NCBI GenBank assembly: GCA_002104945.1
Contig: MCFH01000027.1
Coordinates: forward strand, 339,001 to 403,000
Direction: 5' to 3'
DNA length: 64,000 nucleotides
Source of the DNA: Piromyces finnis
Taxonomy: Eukaryota > Neocallimastigomycota > Neocallimastigomycetes > Neocallimastigales > Neocallimastigaceae
Numbering within the stretch: the stretch's first letter is position 1; every line of letters starts with the position of its first letter. The translations under genes were made by a program, and so were the position numbers. Below the pieces are notes generated by a model. That model was not told the origin of the DNA and did no database searches. It saw nothing but the letters and a program-made list of their open reading frames with translations. Below are positions 11,841 through 22,971 of the stretch, one piece after another.

Positions 11841-12076
11841 CAAAATTTTGATCTTTGGCTCGGTGTCCCATTGGAAGTCAAATACAATTATTATACTTTA
11901 GTATGATAGTGGCTTTCTTACTTTAATTAAAATTACTAGAATACATTATACCCAATTTTTATTCATTTGTGTTTATTTAAACATATTTTTTTTATTTTTA
12001 TTTTAATTTTTAATTTTTTATTACATGTATTATAATTTTAATTAAATTAATAATAAAGTTTAAAATATTTGATGCC

Positions 12077-12119
<43 letters not shown>

Positions 12120-12122
<3 letters not shown>

Positions 12123-12133
12123 TATAATAAAAT
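12120..12133 (+). repeat. Target-site duplication of LINE copy 1, 3' side
   Basis: TTGTATAATAAAAT sits directly after the poly(A) tail and is identical to 6409-6422. Confidence 0.92.
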
Positions 12134-13875
12134 GGAATTTGGTATCCAGAAATGATCAATGATGGCGACTCATCCTGAATCAGTAGAAAATCAGAACAAG
12201 AAAGATCCAACATTTTTACTTAGCAGGAAAACTCACTCTAACTACTGATTGACACACTTATTCTGGTGTTCCATTTGATAAGAATTTGTCCCTCAAACCA
12301 ATGATTAAAGCTCTTAATAACAAGGTTTTGAAAGGACTTTTTTCAGTCAGTAAATTCTTAAGAAATCCTAATATTCCTATACCTTTCAAAAAGCTAGTAC
12401 TTAACTCCCAAGTGATCAGCAGAGTTTCATACTTTGTACCATTACTTGGATCCAACAAAGCTAGGTCTAGGATTGCTCAGAAGCATGTTAACAACGGAAT
12501 ACGATGGTTTGCCAGAGTTCATAAAGCCGTATCGTTTATATCTTTATACTCTATCTCAAAAGATTTGAATATTCCTCCATTGTCAGCCAAATGCGCCATT
12601 AGCTCAGGTTAGATGTTTTAACAAATGGAAAAACTCAAATTGTATTATCTCACACCTTGTCAATTACATTCCTAAATTTAGAAAATATACATGGTGCAAA
12701 TCAAGTAGGACATTCGATAAAAAATTAAAGAAGCATGGAGATGTTAAAGCAGTTAAAAACTTTTATTGGAAAGATCTCATAGGAAATTCAATCAAAGCGC
12801 AATATTATGATGATAATAAATTTATTGAAACTAAAGATTTTATTAAATTATGTTATGAGTATCAAGAGTTTGCCTATGGTTTCTACTGGCTATTGAAAGC
12901 AAAAAGCGGATACAAGTTGGATGCTAGGGTTGTAAAAACTATCTATTAAATTTGTTGATCTAGTTTATCCTAACTATTGTCCATGTTGCAAGAGTGGTGA
13001 TCAAAGTATTAAGCATTGGTTATTAGATTTTCCAACATTTAGAGATATCCGTATTAAACATTATGATTCCATAGTCCAGCTATTAGATTTTTTCAGTCAA
13101 CGTAATTCCAACAATCCTATCAATAATAATGAAAATTTTAATGTCAGTGGAGATAGTAATAATAATAATAGTAATAGTAGCAATAATAATAATTATAATA
13201 GTAGTAGTAGAAGTAATAACATTAGTAATGATAACAATAGTGAAGATAATAATTCTAATTTAGATAGTATTTTAGTTAATAATATTTTAATAGTTCTAAT
13301 AATCCAGTGAATATTAATGTGTATGATTATTCTAGTGTGTCCAATAAAATATTTAAATTCCTCCATGGGGAAAAAAGTTTTAACAATATCAATTACAATT
13401 CAAGGGAATGGAAAGAACTTTGCAAATGTCAGATTCGATCGGGCACTTACGAAGAAACCCCATTTTTGACGGTAACAGCGGAACTTCTAACCAAAATCAT
13501 GCCTTTTGCTATTGGCCAGCAATGGTCAATGTTCAAAAGGTTTGAAGCAACATCCAAGAGCGTCAATGCTGAAGAAACAGTAAGACAGGCCAGGAGGACC
13601 AGCGCAACCAATGGAGATCATAATTTTGACCCATGATAAAATTTTGATCGTTGGCTCAGTGTCTAATTGGAAATCAAATACAACTATTATACCTTAGTAT
13701 AATAGTAGCTTTCTTACTTTAATTAAAATTACTATAATACATTATACCTAATTTTTATTCATTTGTGTTTATTTAGACATATTTTTTTTATTTTTATTTT
13801 TATTTTTATAACATGTATTATAATTTTAATTAAATTAATAATAAAGTAAATATTTGATGCCGTTAAAAAAAAAAT
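12120..13875 (+). mobile_element. Older LINE relic, right part, ending in poly(A)
   Basis: This continues the relic left part from the same LINE position. It is homologous to about 10308-12077 of copy 1: the C-terminal half of RT, the zinc-knuckle region (a cysteine codon lost, giving CKSGD), the Asn/Ser tract, the C-terminal tail and the 3' UTR, ending GATGCCGTT plus an A-rich tail (about 13866-13890). Frameshifts (for example near 12600 and 12950) and stop codons make it non-coding. Readable fragments persist at 12286-12612 and 13307-13636. Confidence 0.92.
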
Positions 13876-13896
13876 AAAAAAAAATAATTCTAGTCA

Positions 13897-14080
13897 GTTT
13901 GATTAAAGTAGGAAGGCAACTATTATATTATAGTATAATAAATGTATTTGACTTGGAGATCAAATTTTGTCAAAGAACAAAATTATTATCTTAATTGGTT
14001 GTGCTGACCTGGCCTGTCTTATTATTCCTGCAATATTGATGCTCTTTGATTGTTGCTTTAAGCCTTTTGAATAATGGATA
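13897..14080 (-). mobile_element. Short LINE 3'-end relic (reverse strand)
   Basis: This is a diverged reverse-strand match to the LINE 3' UTR and the codons for the C-terminal tail (compare 15120-15320). About 20 nt around the stop codon are deleted and several indels are present. It is the oldest-looking LINE remnant here by divergence. Confidence 0.7.
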
Positions 14081-14112
14081 GAATGTGTACTAATAGTATG
14101 AAATTTTATTTT

Positions 14113-14310
14113 TTTTAATGGCATAAATTATAATAAATGTTATAAAAAATAAAATTAAAAATAAAATAAAAAATTGAAAATAAAAAAATATATATTTTAA
14201 CACAAATGAATAAAAATTGGATATAATGTATCCTAGTAATTTTAATTAAAATAAGAAATCCACTATTATCTATTATACTAAAGTATAATAATGTATTTGA
14301 CTTCCAATAA
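14113..14310 (-). mobile_element. Second LINE 3'-UTR relic (reverse strand)
   Basis: A T-rich start (a former poly(A) tail) is followed by a copy of the LINE 3' UTR, including CACAAATGAATAAAAATTGG and the TTATACTAAAGTATAA hairpin (compare 15000-15170). It stops at the end of the UTR, as expected for a severely 5'-truncated insertion. Confidence 0.7.
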
Positions 14311-14342
14311 ATAATATGAAATAGATTTTATAGATTTTTTTT

Positions 14343-14466
14343 AGACTAGGAAGAGAATACACATCTTTTATTTATTTATTTAATTTATGATATTACATTT
14401 TTCTTTTTAGACTAGGAAGAGAATACACATTTTTTATTTATTTATTTAATTAGTGATATTACATAA
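14343..14466 (+). repeat. 66-bp tandem duplication
   Basis: Two units begin AGACTAGGAAGAGAATACAC at 14343 and 14409 and both end in GATATTACAT. They lie in AT-rich DNA between LINE relics and the split ORF. No function is apparent. Confidence 0.8.
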
Positions 14467-14625
14467 TATTAGGTGATAATACATATTGATATAATAAATA
14501 ATAAATAAAGATAATAAAATATTTATAAATAAAAATATAAATATAAAATAATATAAAATAATTATTTAAGTTGCATAAAAGTTCAATGAACTCTGCAATT
14601 TGTACTATGTGGGATTGGTCCCTAC

Positions 14626-14927
14626 CTAATAAATTAAATGAAATAAAAAAAGAAGTAACATCAGGTAGGATAGTGTGGTGTCCACTAAACTTTCCCATGA
14701 GTTCATAATGTTTTCATTCGAAGAAATACTAACATTGAACCCTGTGTACGGAACACTGAGAATGTTCCTTTGCCATATCGGTACGACGTCAGCGCTCTTG
14801 ATTACGTTAGGTGTCTTACTAAACCTATCAAAAAGTAGCCTCACAGAGCTACTGATGATAGGGATTGTTTTAGTAAGAAAAGCCGCGAGACCCTCTACAT
14901 ATGGAACATGAGACCCCGATGAACTGT

Positions 14928-14929
<2 letters not shown>
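14626..14929 (-). pseudogene. Foreign-looking ORF relic, downstream half (split by LINE copy 2)
   Basis: The reverse strand is open without stops from the LINE copy 2 target site to a TAG at 14626-14628. When the LINE and one target-site copy are ignored, the same frame continues into 20647-20790, about 145 codons in total. Readable parts include VVPIWQRNILSVPYTGF and NIMNSWESLVDTT. Third positions often use G or C (GCG, GTC, CTC, CCG), unlike the A/T-ending codons of neighbours, so the DNA looks imported. A second frame stays open just beyond (SFFISFNLLGRDQSHIVQ), suggesting an old frameshift. I do not recognise the family. An endogenised RNA-virus or plasmid gene is one possibility, not shown. 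Confidence 0.45.
14915..14929 (+). repeat. Target-site duplication of LINE copy 2, 3' side
   Basis: CCCGATGAACTGTAA directly precedes the poly(T) (reverse-strand poly(A)) and is repeated at 20632-20646. Confidence 0.9.
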
Positions 14930-14969
<40 letters not shown>

Positions 14970-15203
14970 GGCATCAAATATTTTAAACTTTATTATTAAT
15001 TTAATTAAAATTATAATACATGTAATAAAAAATTAAAAATAAATAAAAATAAAAAAAATATGTTTAAATAAACACAAATGAATAAAAATTGGGTATAATG
15101 TATTCTAGTAATTTTAATTAAAGTAAGAAAGCCACTATCATACTAAAGTATAATAATTGTATTTGACTTCCAATGGGACACCGAGCCAAAGATCAAAATT
15201 TTG

Positions 15204-18200
15204 TCATGGAACAAAATTATGATCTCCATTGGTTGCGCTGGCCCTCCTGGCCTGTCTTACTGTTTCTTCAGCATTGACGCTCTTGGATGTTGCTTCAAAC
15301 CTTTTGAACATTGACCATTGCTGGCCAATAGCAAAAGGCATGATTTTGGTTAGAAGTTCCGCGGTTACCGTCAAGAATGGTGCTCCTTCATTAGTACCAG
15401 ATTGAATCTGACGCTTACAAAGTTCTTTCCATTCCCTTGAATTGTAATTGATATTGTTAAAACTTCTTCCCCCAAGAAGGAATTTAAATATTTTACTGCA
15501 CACACTAGAATAATCATACACATTAATATTCACCGGATTATTAGAACTATTACTATCATTAACTAAATTACTATCTAAATTAGAATTATTATCTTCACTA
15601 TTGCTATCATTACTAATATTATTATTTCTATTATTGTTATTATTACTATTGTTACTATTACTAATGTTACTATTACTATTGTTATTACTACTATTGTTAC
15701 TATTACTATTAATGTTATTACTATCTCTACTGATATTATCAATTTCATTATTATTGATAGGACTATTGGAATTACGTTGACTGAAAAAATTTAATAGCTG
15801 GACTATGGAATCATAATGTTTAATACGGATATCTCTAAATGTTGGACAATCTAATAACCAATGTTTAATACTTTGATCTCCACACTTGCAACATGGACAG
15901 TAGTTAGGACAAACTGGATCAACAAATTTAGCAGCTTTGGCAACTCTAGCATCCAACTTATATCCGCTTCTTGCTTTCAATAGCCAGTAGAAGCCATAGG
16001 CAAACTCTGGGTACTCATAACATAATTTAATAAAATCTTTAGTTTCAATAAATTTATTATCATCATAATATTGCGCTTTGATTGAATTCCCTTTGAGATC
16101 TTTCCAATAAAAGTTTTTAACTGCTTTAACATCTCCATGCTTCTTTAGTTTTTTTTCAAGTGTCCTACTTGATTTGCACCACGTGTATTTTCTAAATTTA
16201 GGAATGTAATTGACAAGGTGTGAGATAATACAATTTGAGTTTTTCCATTTGTTAAAACATCTAACCTGAGCTAACGCACATTTGGCTGACAATGGAGGAA
16301 TATTCAAATCTTTTGAGATAGAGTATAAAGATATAAACGATACAGCTTTATGAACTCCGGCAACCCATCGTATTCCTTTGTTAACATGCTTCTGAGCAAT
16401 CCTAGACCTAGCTTTGTTGGATCCAAGTAATGGTGCAAAGTATGAAACTCTGCTAATCACTTGTGAGTTAAGTACTAGTTTTTTGAAAGGAATAGGAATA
16501 TTAGGATTTCTTAAGAATTTACTGACTGAGAAAAGTCCTTTCAAAACCTTGTTATTAAGAACATTAATTACTGGTTTAAGGGACAAATTCTTATCAAATG
16601 GAACACCAAGATAAGTGTAGCAGTCAGTAGTTGGAATGGGTTGTCCTGCTAAGTAAAATGTTGGATCTCTCTTGTTCTGATTTTCTATTGATTCAGGACG
16701 AATCACCATCGTTGAACATTTCTGGATACCAAATTCCATTTCATTATACAAGGCCCATTCATTAACTCTTCTAAGCATCTTTTTTAAGCATCCTCTTGTT
16801 GGAGCACAAATAACTATATCATCTGCAAAAAGTCCACCACAGCATCGAGTGTCACCTAAACTGACTCCGAGATCTTCACACTCTTTAAATATATCATTAA
16901 TAAAGAGATTAAAAAGAATAGGCGAAAGTGGGCAACCTTGACGGACTCCTTTCTTCACATCAAAAGATTTCGAGAATTGTCCATCTAATTTGACATTAGC
17001 CTTAGATGTTAAATATAAATTTTTGATAAATTGTAAACTCTTACCTCGGATTCCTAAACAATCTAATTTATGGAGAATATTACCGATTGGGACTGAATCG
17101 TATGCTTTCCTGAGATCTAAAAAGGCCAAATATGTCTCTTTATTATCTAATTGACGTCTACGGCATATTTCTTGGATTGAAATGAAAAGACTAATACTTT
17201 CTTCCTTTTTTCGAAAACCAAATTGTTCAGGTCTAATGAAATTATTCTTTAAACCATATTCTGAGATTCTAGTGGTGACAATTTTGGAAATCAACTTAAT
17301 GCCATTATTGATAAGTGATATACCTCGATAGTTATCACAATCTGTCAAATCTCCCTTCTTAGGAATAGAAACAATACTGGATTCATTCCATGAGTTGGGG
17401 AAATCTCCATCCCAAATACGGTTAAATAATTTAAGAATAAAATTTAAACCATGAGCATCATTATCTGAAGTAGTATTACCAGAAGAATTATTACCTGTAG
17501 CATTATTAGAATCATTACTTGATGGAATTAATGCTTTGTAAAATTCAATTGGAATACCATCCGGACCTGATGCTTTATAATTTGGAGTAGAGAGGATAGC
17601 TGACTTGACTTCATCAATACTAATATCTTGGTTGATATCCCACTCATCAAGCATAGGAAGTGAAAAACGTTTATTCATTGGTTCTTCATACCAATGCTCC
17701 AAATCAAGACTTACACCACTTGGATCTGATGCAAGGTTTTCGAAATGATCATGCCACACATCTAGTTGTTCTTCCGTAGCAACAACTAATTCTCCATTTT
17801 TATTTTTAATTGGTTGAGCAATAAAGAAAGAATCTTTTCCAATTTTTGCAGTTTTCTTGATCCATTTCCAGGCCTTCTTAGGATTATGACTCTTCATATA
17901 CTCACATCCTGTTTTAATCCAATGAAGATATTCTTGCTTCCTAAATTCATTACATCTTTTGTGGATGTAATCAATGAGCTTACGGTAGATTTTAATTCTT
18001 TTAATAAATTCATCTATATCATAAATTCTTTCTTTTTTAAATCTCTTATACAACTTCATTTTGATTTTTTGAAGATTAAAAATTTGTTGTGAAATATGAA
18101 ATGAAGACTTTATAACATTATTTGCTGAGGTAATACTGAGCTCGTCTGCAATTGAAAAAGCAGTTGAAGTAAACTCTTTGGAAAGTTCATCTGTAGAAAC

Positions 18201-19727
18201 ATTAGGATCGTTGAATTTTGCTGAAAGTATTTGGAATTTATTATGACTGAGAATAGATTCCTTTTCCTCAATACATTTTAATCTATTCCATTTCAGAATT
18301 TTCTTAGGAACATTAAAGTCATTAGAAAAATCTTCCATAGGAATAATTTTACCATTAATAAGAAGTGGCTTATGGTCTGATACAGGATAAAAATTATTTA
18401 TAAATGATCCTGAGTGAATAAGATCTTTCATCTTCGAATTGATAAGAGCATGGTCAATGTCGGAAGATTGATCACCTCGAGTCCAAGAGATAGTAGACCC
18501 TCTAAGCGGAAGAATTTCCCAATCTCCTAATCCATTAGTTGATAACCAGTTGGATAATTTTACTTTAGACATATTAAAATCACCAACAAGAATCGATGGA
18601 TGGGATGAATGAGTTTGTAACCACAAGCGAACTTCTAACTTTGCATGATCAACATAGATGTTGTGATGACTATGAGGCATATAAACATTTCCAATCGAGC
18701 ATTTGAATCTATTCCAGAGACTAAAAGTATAAATAGAAATAATATACTTTCCAGAGAAGTTTTCAAGTGAGGCTTGACACGAATTGTGAAAACCTAAATA
18801 TAAACCTCTCATTCCTGGAACTGATTCGTCAGCTTTCTTGAAAAAGTGTCTATAGTTTCACAAAGTAACACGACAAGGATAATCTGTATTCGATCCAGAA
18901 CCATTACCAGTTTCTTGGAAACATAAAAATAATGGTTTGAAAATAGCTGTGAAATAGCTAATACTATCTCTCTTTTCGTGATTCCACCCATTGGTGTTCC
19001 AACTAAGACAAAAAGAAAAGTTATCAGGCTTGTTGGATGAGGAAGAATCGTTGCTATTATTATTATTATTAAAGTCATCGTTATTAATGGATGATGCATC
19101 AGAGGAATAAGTAGAACTATTACTAGATGGCTGTGAAGCTGAAGAACTATCAACTATTGAACTGTTATTTGAGTTGATAGAACTATTAGAATTAATTGTT
19201 GAATGTTGAGATTGAAATTGTGTTAGCTGTAGATCTGGAATATTTTCATGATGGGAAACTTGTTGAAGATCTTGTTGAAGATCTTGTTGAAGATCGGATT
19301 GTTGATGAGATTGTTGAACTGATTGTTGAAATGAATGTTGAATAGAATGTTGATGTTTATTAGAAACTAAAATTTTACGTTTGAGAGTGGAAAAAGTGTA
19401 TTTGTGATTCCTTCTACTACGAGCTGAAAAGGAAATTGAGGTAACTGAAAGTTTCTTCTTTAACATGTGTAAGATTTTAATACAATCTTTTGATGAACCA
19501 TGAACCTTGACTAAGAAAAAGTGATCATTGAAAGTCTGAAAATATTTAACACTAATAACTGAATTAAATTTATCTTCTAGAATAACCTCGAGTTTTTCCC
19601 ATAGCATATTTACTGACCATGATCGAATACCACGGATAAAGAAGGAGCGAATATCATCTAAGGGGATACCATAAGACCGGGTACCACGTCTGATATAATT
19701 CTTATCTTTAATATAAAGGACTGACAT
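15204..19727 (-). pseudogene. LINE polyprotein of copy 2, broken by one TGA
   Basis: The full reading frame is 1508 codons from the ATG at 19727, with one in-frame TGA at 18858-18860. Copy 1 has CGA (Arg) there, so this is a single C-to-T change within the endonuclease domain. Downstream of the stop the frame is open to 15204 and keeps the rest of the endonuclease, the RT (FADD) and the zinc knuckle. In-frame length differences from copy 1 occur only in low-complexity segments: the Gln-rich segment lacks one SVQQ repeat and the Asn/Ser tract is longer. The element is probably non-autonomous unless the stop is read through. Confidence 0.93.
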
Positions 19728-20384
19728 GATAATTAATTCTAATTAAAAAAAATTGAATATAAAATAAATACTAATAAAAAATATAAATATAACGTATATG
19801 GAAAAAAATCTGTCTCTCTCTCTCTTCTTAAAAGTACTGGATAGTACAAAAATTGTTATGATGCTTTGTTTAAAGTTTCTTTTTTTTTTTTTTTTTTTTG
19901 AATTCTAGTTGTAAATTTTCTTTAAAAATTCTAGTTTTGGTTTGTTGTTAGTAAATTCGATTCGCTTTTTGACACTAAAATTGTTTGACTTTACTTTTCA
20001 TTAAATATTTAAATTGGTAAAAAATTTGAATCAAGAATGTCGACACCAGAAAGCTTGTGAATAGTATTTTTACATGATGTAGAGTGAATCAGTCTCTTAC
20101 AAGAAACAATACAACAATAGCTACATGAATATAAAAATACAATGCAAATGCTAAAGTTGACTACATTGGATTCTTACAAGAGAAGAGTAGTACTACATGA
20201 ATACATGAATAAAAGAAAAAAATACAGCAACAAAATGTATTACTCTTCTAATTAAATACTATACAAACTTACCTGAATATCAAACATTCAACTTATTCAT
20301 CAAATACTTAAATTCGATGAATAAAATGTTTTTTAATCGCTCAGTACCATGAGCTTAGTCCTAATAATTTTCCCTTAAAGACTA

Positions 20385-20631
20385 ACCAAGCATCCATTGC
20401 GCAATGCTTGGATTTAATTCTTTCTACTCTCTCAGTACCATGAGCATGAGTAGACCCCCTTGAGAAATTACATTTATTAAATAAATGAAGGCACATTCCT
20501 AAGAGGGCACCAAGCATCCATTGCGCAATACTTGGATTTAATTCTTTCTACTCTCTCAGTACCATGAGCATGAGTAGACCCCCTTGAGAAACTACATTTA
20601 TTAAATAAATGAAGGCACGTTCCCAAGAGGG
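20385..20631 (-). repeat. LINE copy 2 5' tandem modules
   Basis: Two units of about 124 bp match those at 6424-6670, in reverse orientation, including the CATTGCGCAATG palindromes and the CTCAGTACCATGAG hairpin. Keeping two units in both copies indicates the module number is inherited by full-length elements. Confidence 0.85.
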
Positions 20632-20646
20632 CCCGATGAACTGTAA
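20632..20646 (+). repeat. Target-site duplication of LINE copy 2, 5' side
   Basis: CCCGATGAACTGTAA abuts the LINE 5' end and is identical to 14915-14929. One or two bases at the GGGCCC junction are ambiguous. Confidence 0.9.
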
Positions 20647-20790
20647 AGCTGTTCATTCAAATGTCTTTGTTCCGCCTTATCGATTTGTAGCTCATCATAA
20701 GCTAAAATTCCACCAAGAAGGAACGTTAGATTTAATAGATAATATTTTAAAAACTTTAGTGTACTTTTTTTTTAATACACATTATATTTA
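20647..20790 (-). pseudogene. Foreign-looking ORF relic, upstream half
   Basis: Read on the reverse strand this gives LTFLLGGILAYDELQIDKAE and continues through the target site into 14929-14626 in the same frame. The right-hand limit is unclear because the ORF fades into A/T-rich sequence around a T-run at about 20766. No start codon is evident, so it is probably a fragment. Confidence 0.4.
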
Positions 20791-21494
20791 ATAATAAAAA
20801 AATAAAAAATGCATTAATAAAAAAGAACTATTATTTCGACTTGGACACCCCCTGCAACGGTGAGTCTAAATTTAATTTCAAAATTAATCCTCATGATTTA
20901 ATATTTTCTTGTCTTCTTCATATAACTTACTATAAATATAATTTTATATAATAAAGCATATGACATATTTTTTCATACCATCTTCTATAAATATAAATTT
21001 TGTTATTTAAAAATTATTATTTTAAACTATCATTCTTAATAAAAGAAAAAGAAATAATAATTAAATCAATGTCATTTTCATGCATTTAAAAATCAAAAAT
21101 TTTTACTTTGAAGAAATTAGTCAATAAAAAAGTAATAATGTCTTTAAAGTTTAAAAATCAAATAAATTAATTTTAATTCAACTCTTTAAAATTTTTTTAT
21201 TTGCTTTATTTACTAATTTCTTGCTATTTTTATTTACATTTTATTTTTTTTTTCTTACTTTTTAAATATACTTTTTTATTTTTTTATTTTTTTAAAGTAA
21301 AATAAATATTCAAATTTTTTCTCATTCTTTTTATTTATTCCTATATTTTTAAGTTTTTTTTCTATTTTATTTATATTTATTTTTTATAATTATATAATTT
21401 CTTTATGTTTTTCGTTTTATTTTTATTTATATAAAAATAGATTACGATATATAAAAAAATTTATTAATTAAGCAATATTCCTAAATTAATTAAT
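20791..21494. other. AT-rich spacer before GH6 gene 2 stop codon
   Basis: Apart from one C/G-richer patch (ACACCCCCTGCAACGG near 20846-20861) it is A/T-rich and featureless. It presumably contains the GH6 gene 2 3' UTR. It does not match the 3' flank of GH6 gene 1. Confidence 0.6.
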
Positions 21495-22964
21495 TTAGAA
21501 TGGTGGGTTGGCGTTTTCAAGACCTTGTTCAAAGTGCTTTTGGAACCATTGACCGGCTTCTGGAGCTGGCTTCATGGCAGTAGCGTGTCCACAGTAACCA
21601 TCGTAACGCTTAGCACTAGTATCAGAAGTACCATCGGATTCACCGAGTGGCTTAACCCAGTAGAAAGCATCAAGATAATCCATACCGGAAATTGGGTTGG
21701 CTTGTGGTCTGGCACCAATACCAACACCAGTTTGGTTACACCATTCACCTGGGTGGGTACGATCGGTCTTGTGACCGTTACGAGAAGTATCATCAATGAA
21801 GTAAACAGACTTGATACCAGCAGACTTGAAGTCCTTGTACATAGCTTCAATGTATCTCTTTTCATCTGGACATGGATTCCATTCAGTGTCTGGACCACGA
21901 GAAAGAGTTGGGTCTTCCCATGGAGTGTAGTTAGCAACATTGGAAGCGAAACCACGAACTTGACCTGGAGAACCAGAAGAAATAACCTTAGCGTAAACCT
22001 TACCAGCCTTTTCACGGTTATCATCCCAACCTAACCAGAAGGCGTGACCAATATCAAGGTACATAGCAACGTGCTTAAGAACACCGAGCTTCTTGATTAA
22101 GTAAGCGTGACCATCTAAGTAGTACTTTTCAGAGTCACGACAAGCTGGAGTGTTTTCAAGGTTAGTGACCATGTTAGCAAGAGAATCTGGTTCAACAATA
22201 AGAACAACTGGTTGAGAGATGTAAGTCTTTAACTTTTCTTCAATGACATCAATGTATTCAGTCTTGTAACGAGCAGCATCACTGTCATTAGCAAGAAGTT
22301 CACCATTGGAGGCAAGAGCGTGACAATCACGACCTGGTAAATCGTAAACAACGAAAACGGTTAAGACAGTCTTACCAGTTTGGTTTTGTTCAGCAAGAGC
22401 AGTCTTAAGGTTTCTTTCTAACCAATTGTTCATGTTTTCAATGGTATCTAACCAAATAGCGTTAGAGTATTCCTTCATCTTCTTAGCCTTAGCAATAAGA
22501 GAAGAGTTAGACATTTGAGCGATGGCAGCATCAACTTCAGCAGTGTAGTATGGGTTGATGAAGAACTTGTGACCCTTGAATGGGTTACCAGAGTGAGTAT
22601 ATTGGGAACCAATAACTGGGTTTTCATCATTACCAACATTTGGAGTAGAACCTTGGCTGGAATTACCGTTGATACCACACCAATCGCCGTTTTCAATACC
22701 CCAAGCACCATCACCATCAGTGTAAACAGCAGTAGAGGTAGAAGTACAGCATGGGTAACCTAATGGTTGAGACCAGCAGCTTTCAGCCTTTGGAATACCA
22801 CACCAGTCACCGTTTTCAACACCCCATTCACCATCATTATCGGTGAACCAAACTTGAGCAGAGCTGGAAGAACAGCATGGGTAACCTAATTTTTGGGACC
22901 AGCAAGCAGCAGAAGCCTTAGCGGCAAGAGCAGCAACAGCAGTTAAAGCAATAGAAGTCTTCAT
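21495..22964 (-). CDS. Secreted GH6 cellulase with two dockerins, paralog of the gene at 4263-5729
   Basis: The product is 489 aa with no introns; the ATG at 22962-22964 starts the same signal peptide. Dockerins lie at about 20-57 and 63-98 and the linker at 99-121. GH6 catalytic residues are Asp213, Asp260, Asp304 and Asp444, the last in the ESDGTSD loop. The protein is nearly identical to the other copy except for the linker ([19 protein letters not shown] here versus a Ser/Gly/Thr-rich linker there) and about a dozen changes at about residues 170-295. The C-terminal 190 residues differ at only two positions. The gene points towards its twin, with the LINE cluster between them. Confidence 0.96.
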   Translation of the reverse strand: MKTSIALTAVAALAAKASAACWSQKLGYPCCSSSSAQVWFTDNDGEWGVENGDWCGIPKAESCWSQPLGYPCCTSTSTAVYTDGDGAWGIENGDWCGINGNSSQGSTPNVGNDENPVIGSQYTHSGNPFKGHKFFINPYYTAEVDAAIAQMSNSSLIAKAKKMKEYSNAIWLDTIENMNNWLERNLKTALAEQNQTGKTVLTVFVVYDLPGRDCHALASNGELLANDSDAARYKTEYIDVIEEKLKTYISQPVVLIVEPDSLANMVTNLENTPACRDSEKYYLDGHAYLIKKLGVLKHVAMYLDIGHAFWLGWDDNREKAGKVYAKVISSGSPGQVRGFASNVANYTPWEDPTLSRGPDTEWNPCPDEKRYIEAMYKDFKSAGIKSVYFIDDTSRNGHKTDRTHPGEWCNQTGVGIGARPQANPISGMDYLDAFYWVKPLGESDGTSDTSAKRYDGYCGHATAMKPAPEAGQWFQKHFEQGLENANPPF

Positions 22965-22971
22965 TTTAAAT

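Larger units (their letters stand above)
6424..12119 (+). mobile_element. Full-length APE-type LINE (non-LTR retrotransposon), copy 1, intact ORF
   Basis: The element begins at CCCTCTTGGGAACG and has a roughly 890-nt 5' UTR that starts with tandem modules. It carries a single 1508-codon ORF (7314-11840) and a roughly 240-nt 3' UTR with a hairpin, ending in GATGCCGTT plus a poly(A) tail of about 41 nt. Perfect 14-bp target-site duplications flank it. The intact ORF, long clean tail and intact duplications mark a recent, possibly still active element. LINE clade cannot be fixed by eye; a phylogeny of the RT domain would decide it. Confidence 0.95.
14930..20631 (-). mobile_element. Full-length LINE, copy 2, reverse orientation, one nonsense mutation
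   Basis: This is the same family as copy 1 and almost identical. It has a poly(A) tail (T-run 14930-14966), a 3' UTR, a coding region at 15204-19727, and a 5' UTR with the same tandem modules ending at GGGCCCTCTTGGGAAC. A 15-bp target-site duplication flanks it. It lies tail-to-tail with copy 1, separated by about 2.8 kb, so the pair forms a 5.7-kb inverted repeat. Different target-site duplications show that the two copies inserted independently. Confidence 0.95.

Noticed and set aside
14675-14911. Forward-strand open frame of 79 codons beside LINE copy 2
   Set aside because: It ends before the target site and does not continue on the other side of the LINE. The reverse-strand frame is longer and continuous across the insertion, so it is the better candidate.
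20609-20791. Forward open frame crossing the LINE copy 2 5' junction
   Set aside because: Its first codons lie in the LINE 5' module and the rest in flanking DNA. It exists only because of the insertion.
4263-22964. The whole mirrored block as an assembly artefact
   Set aside because: Target-site duplications, GH6 linkers and flanks differ between the arms and the LINE copies have distinct mutations, so the arms are different DNA.
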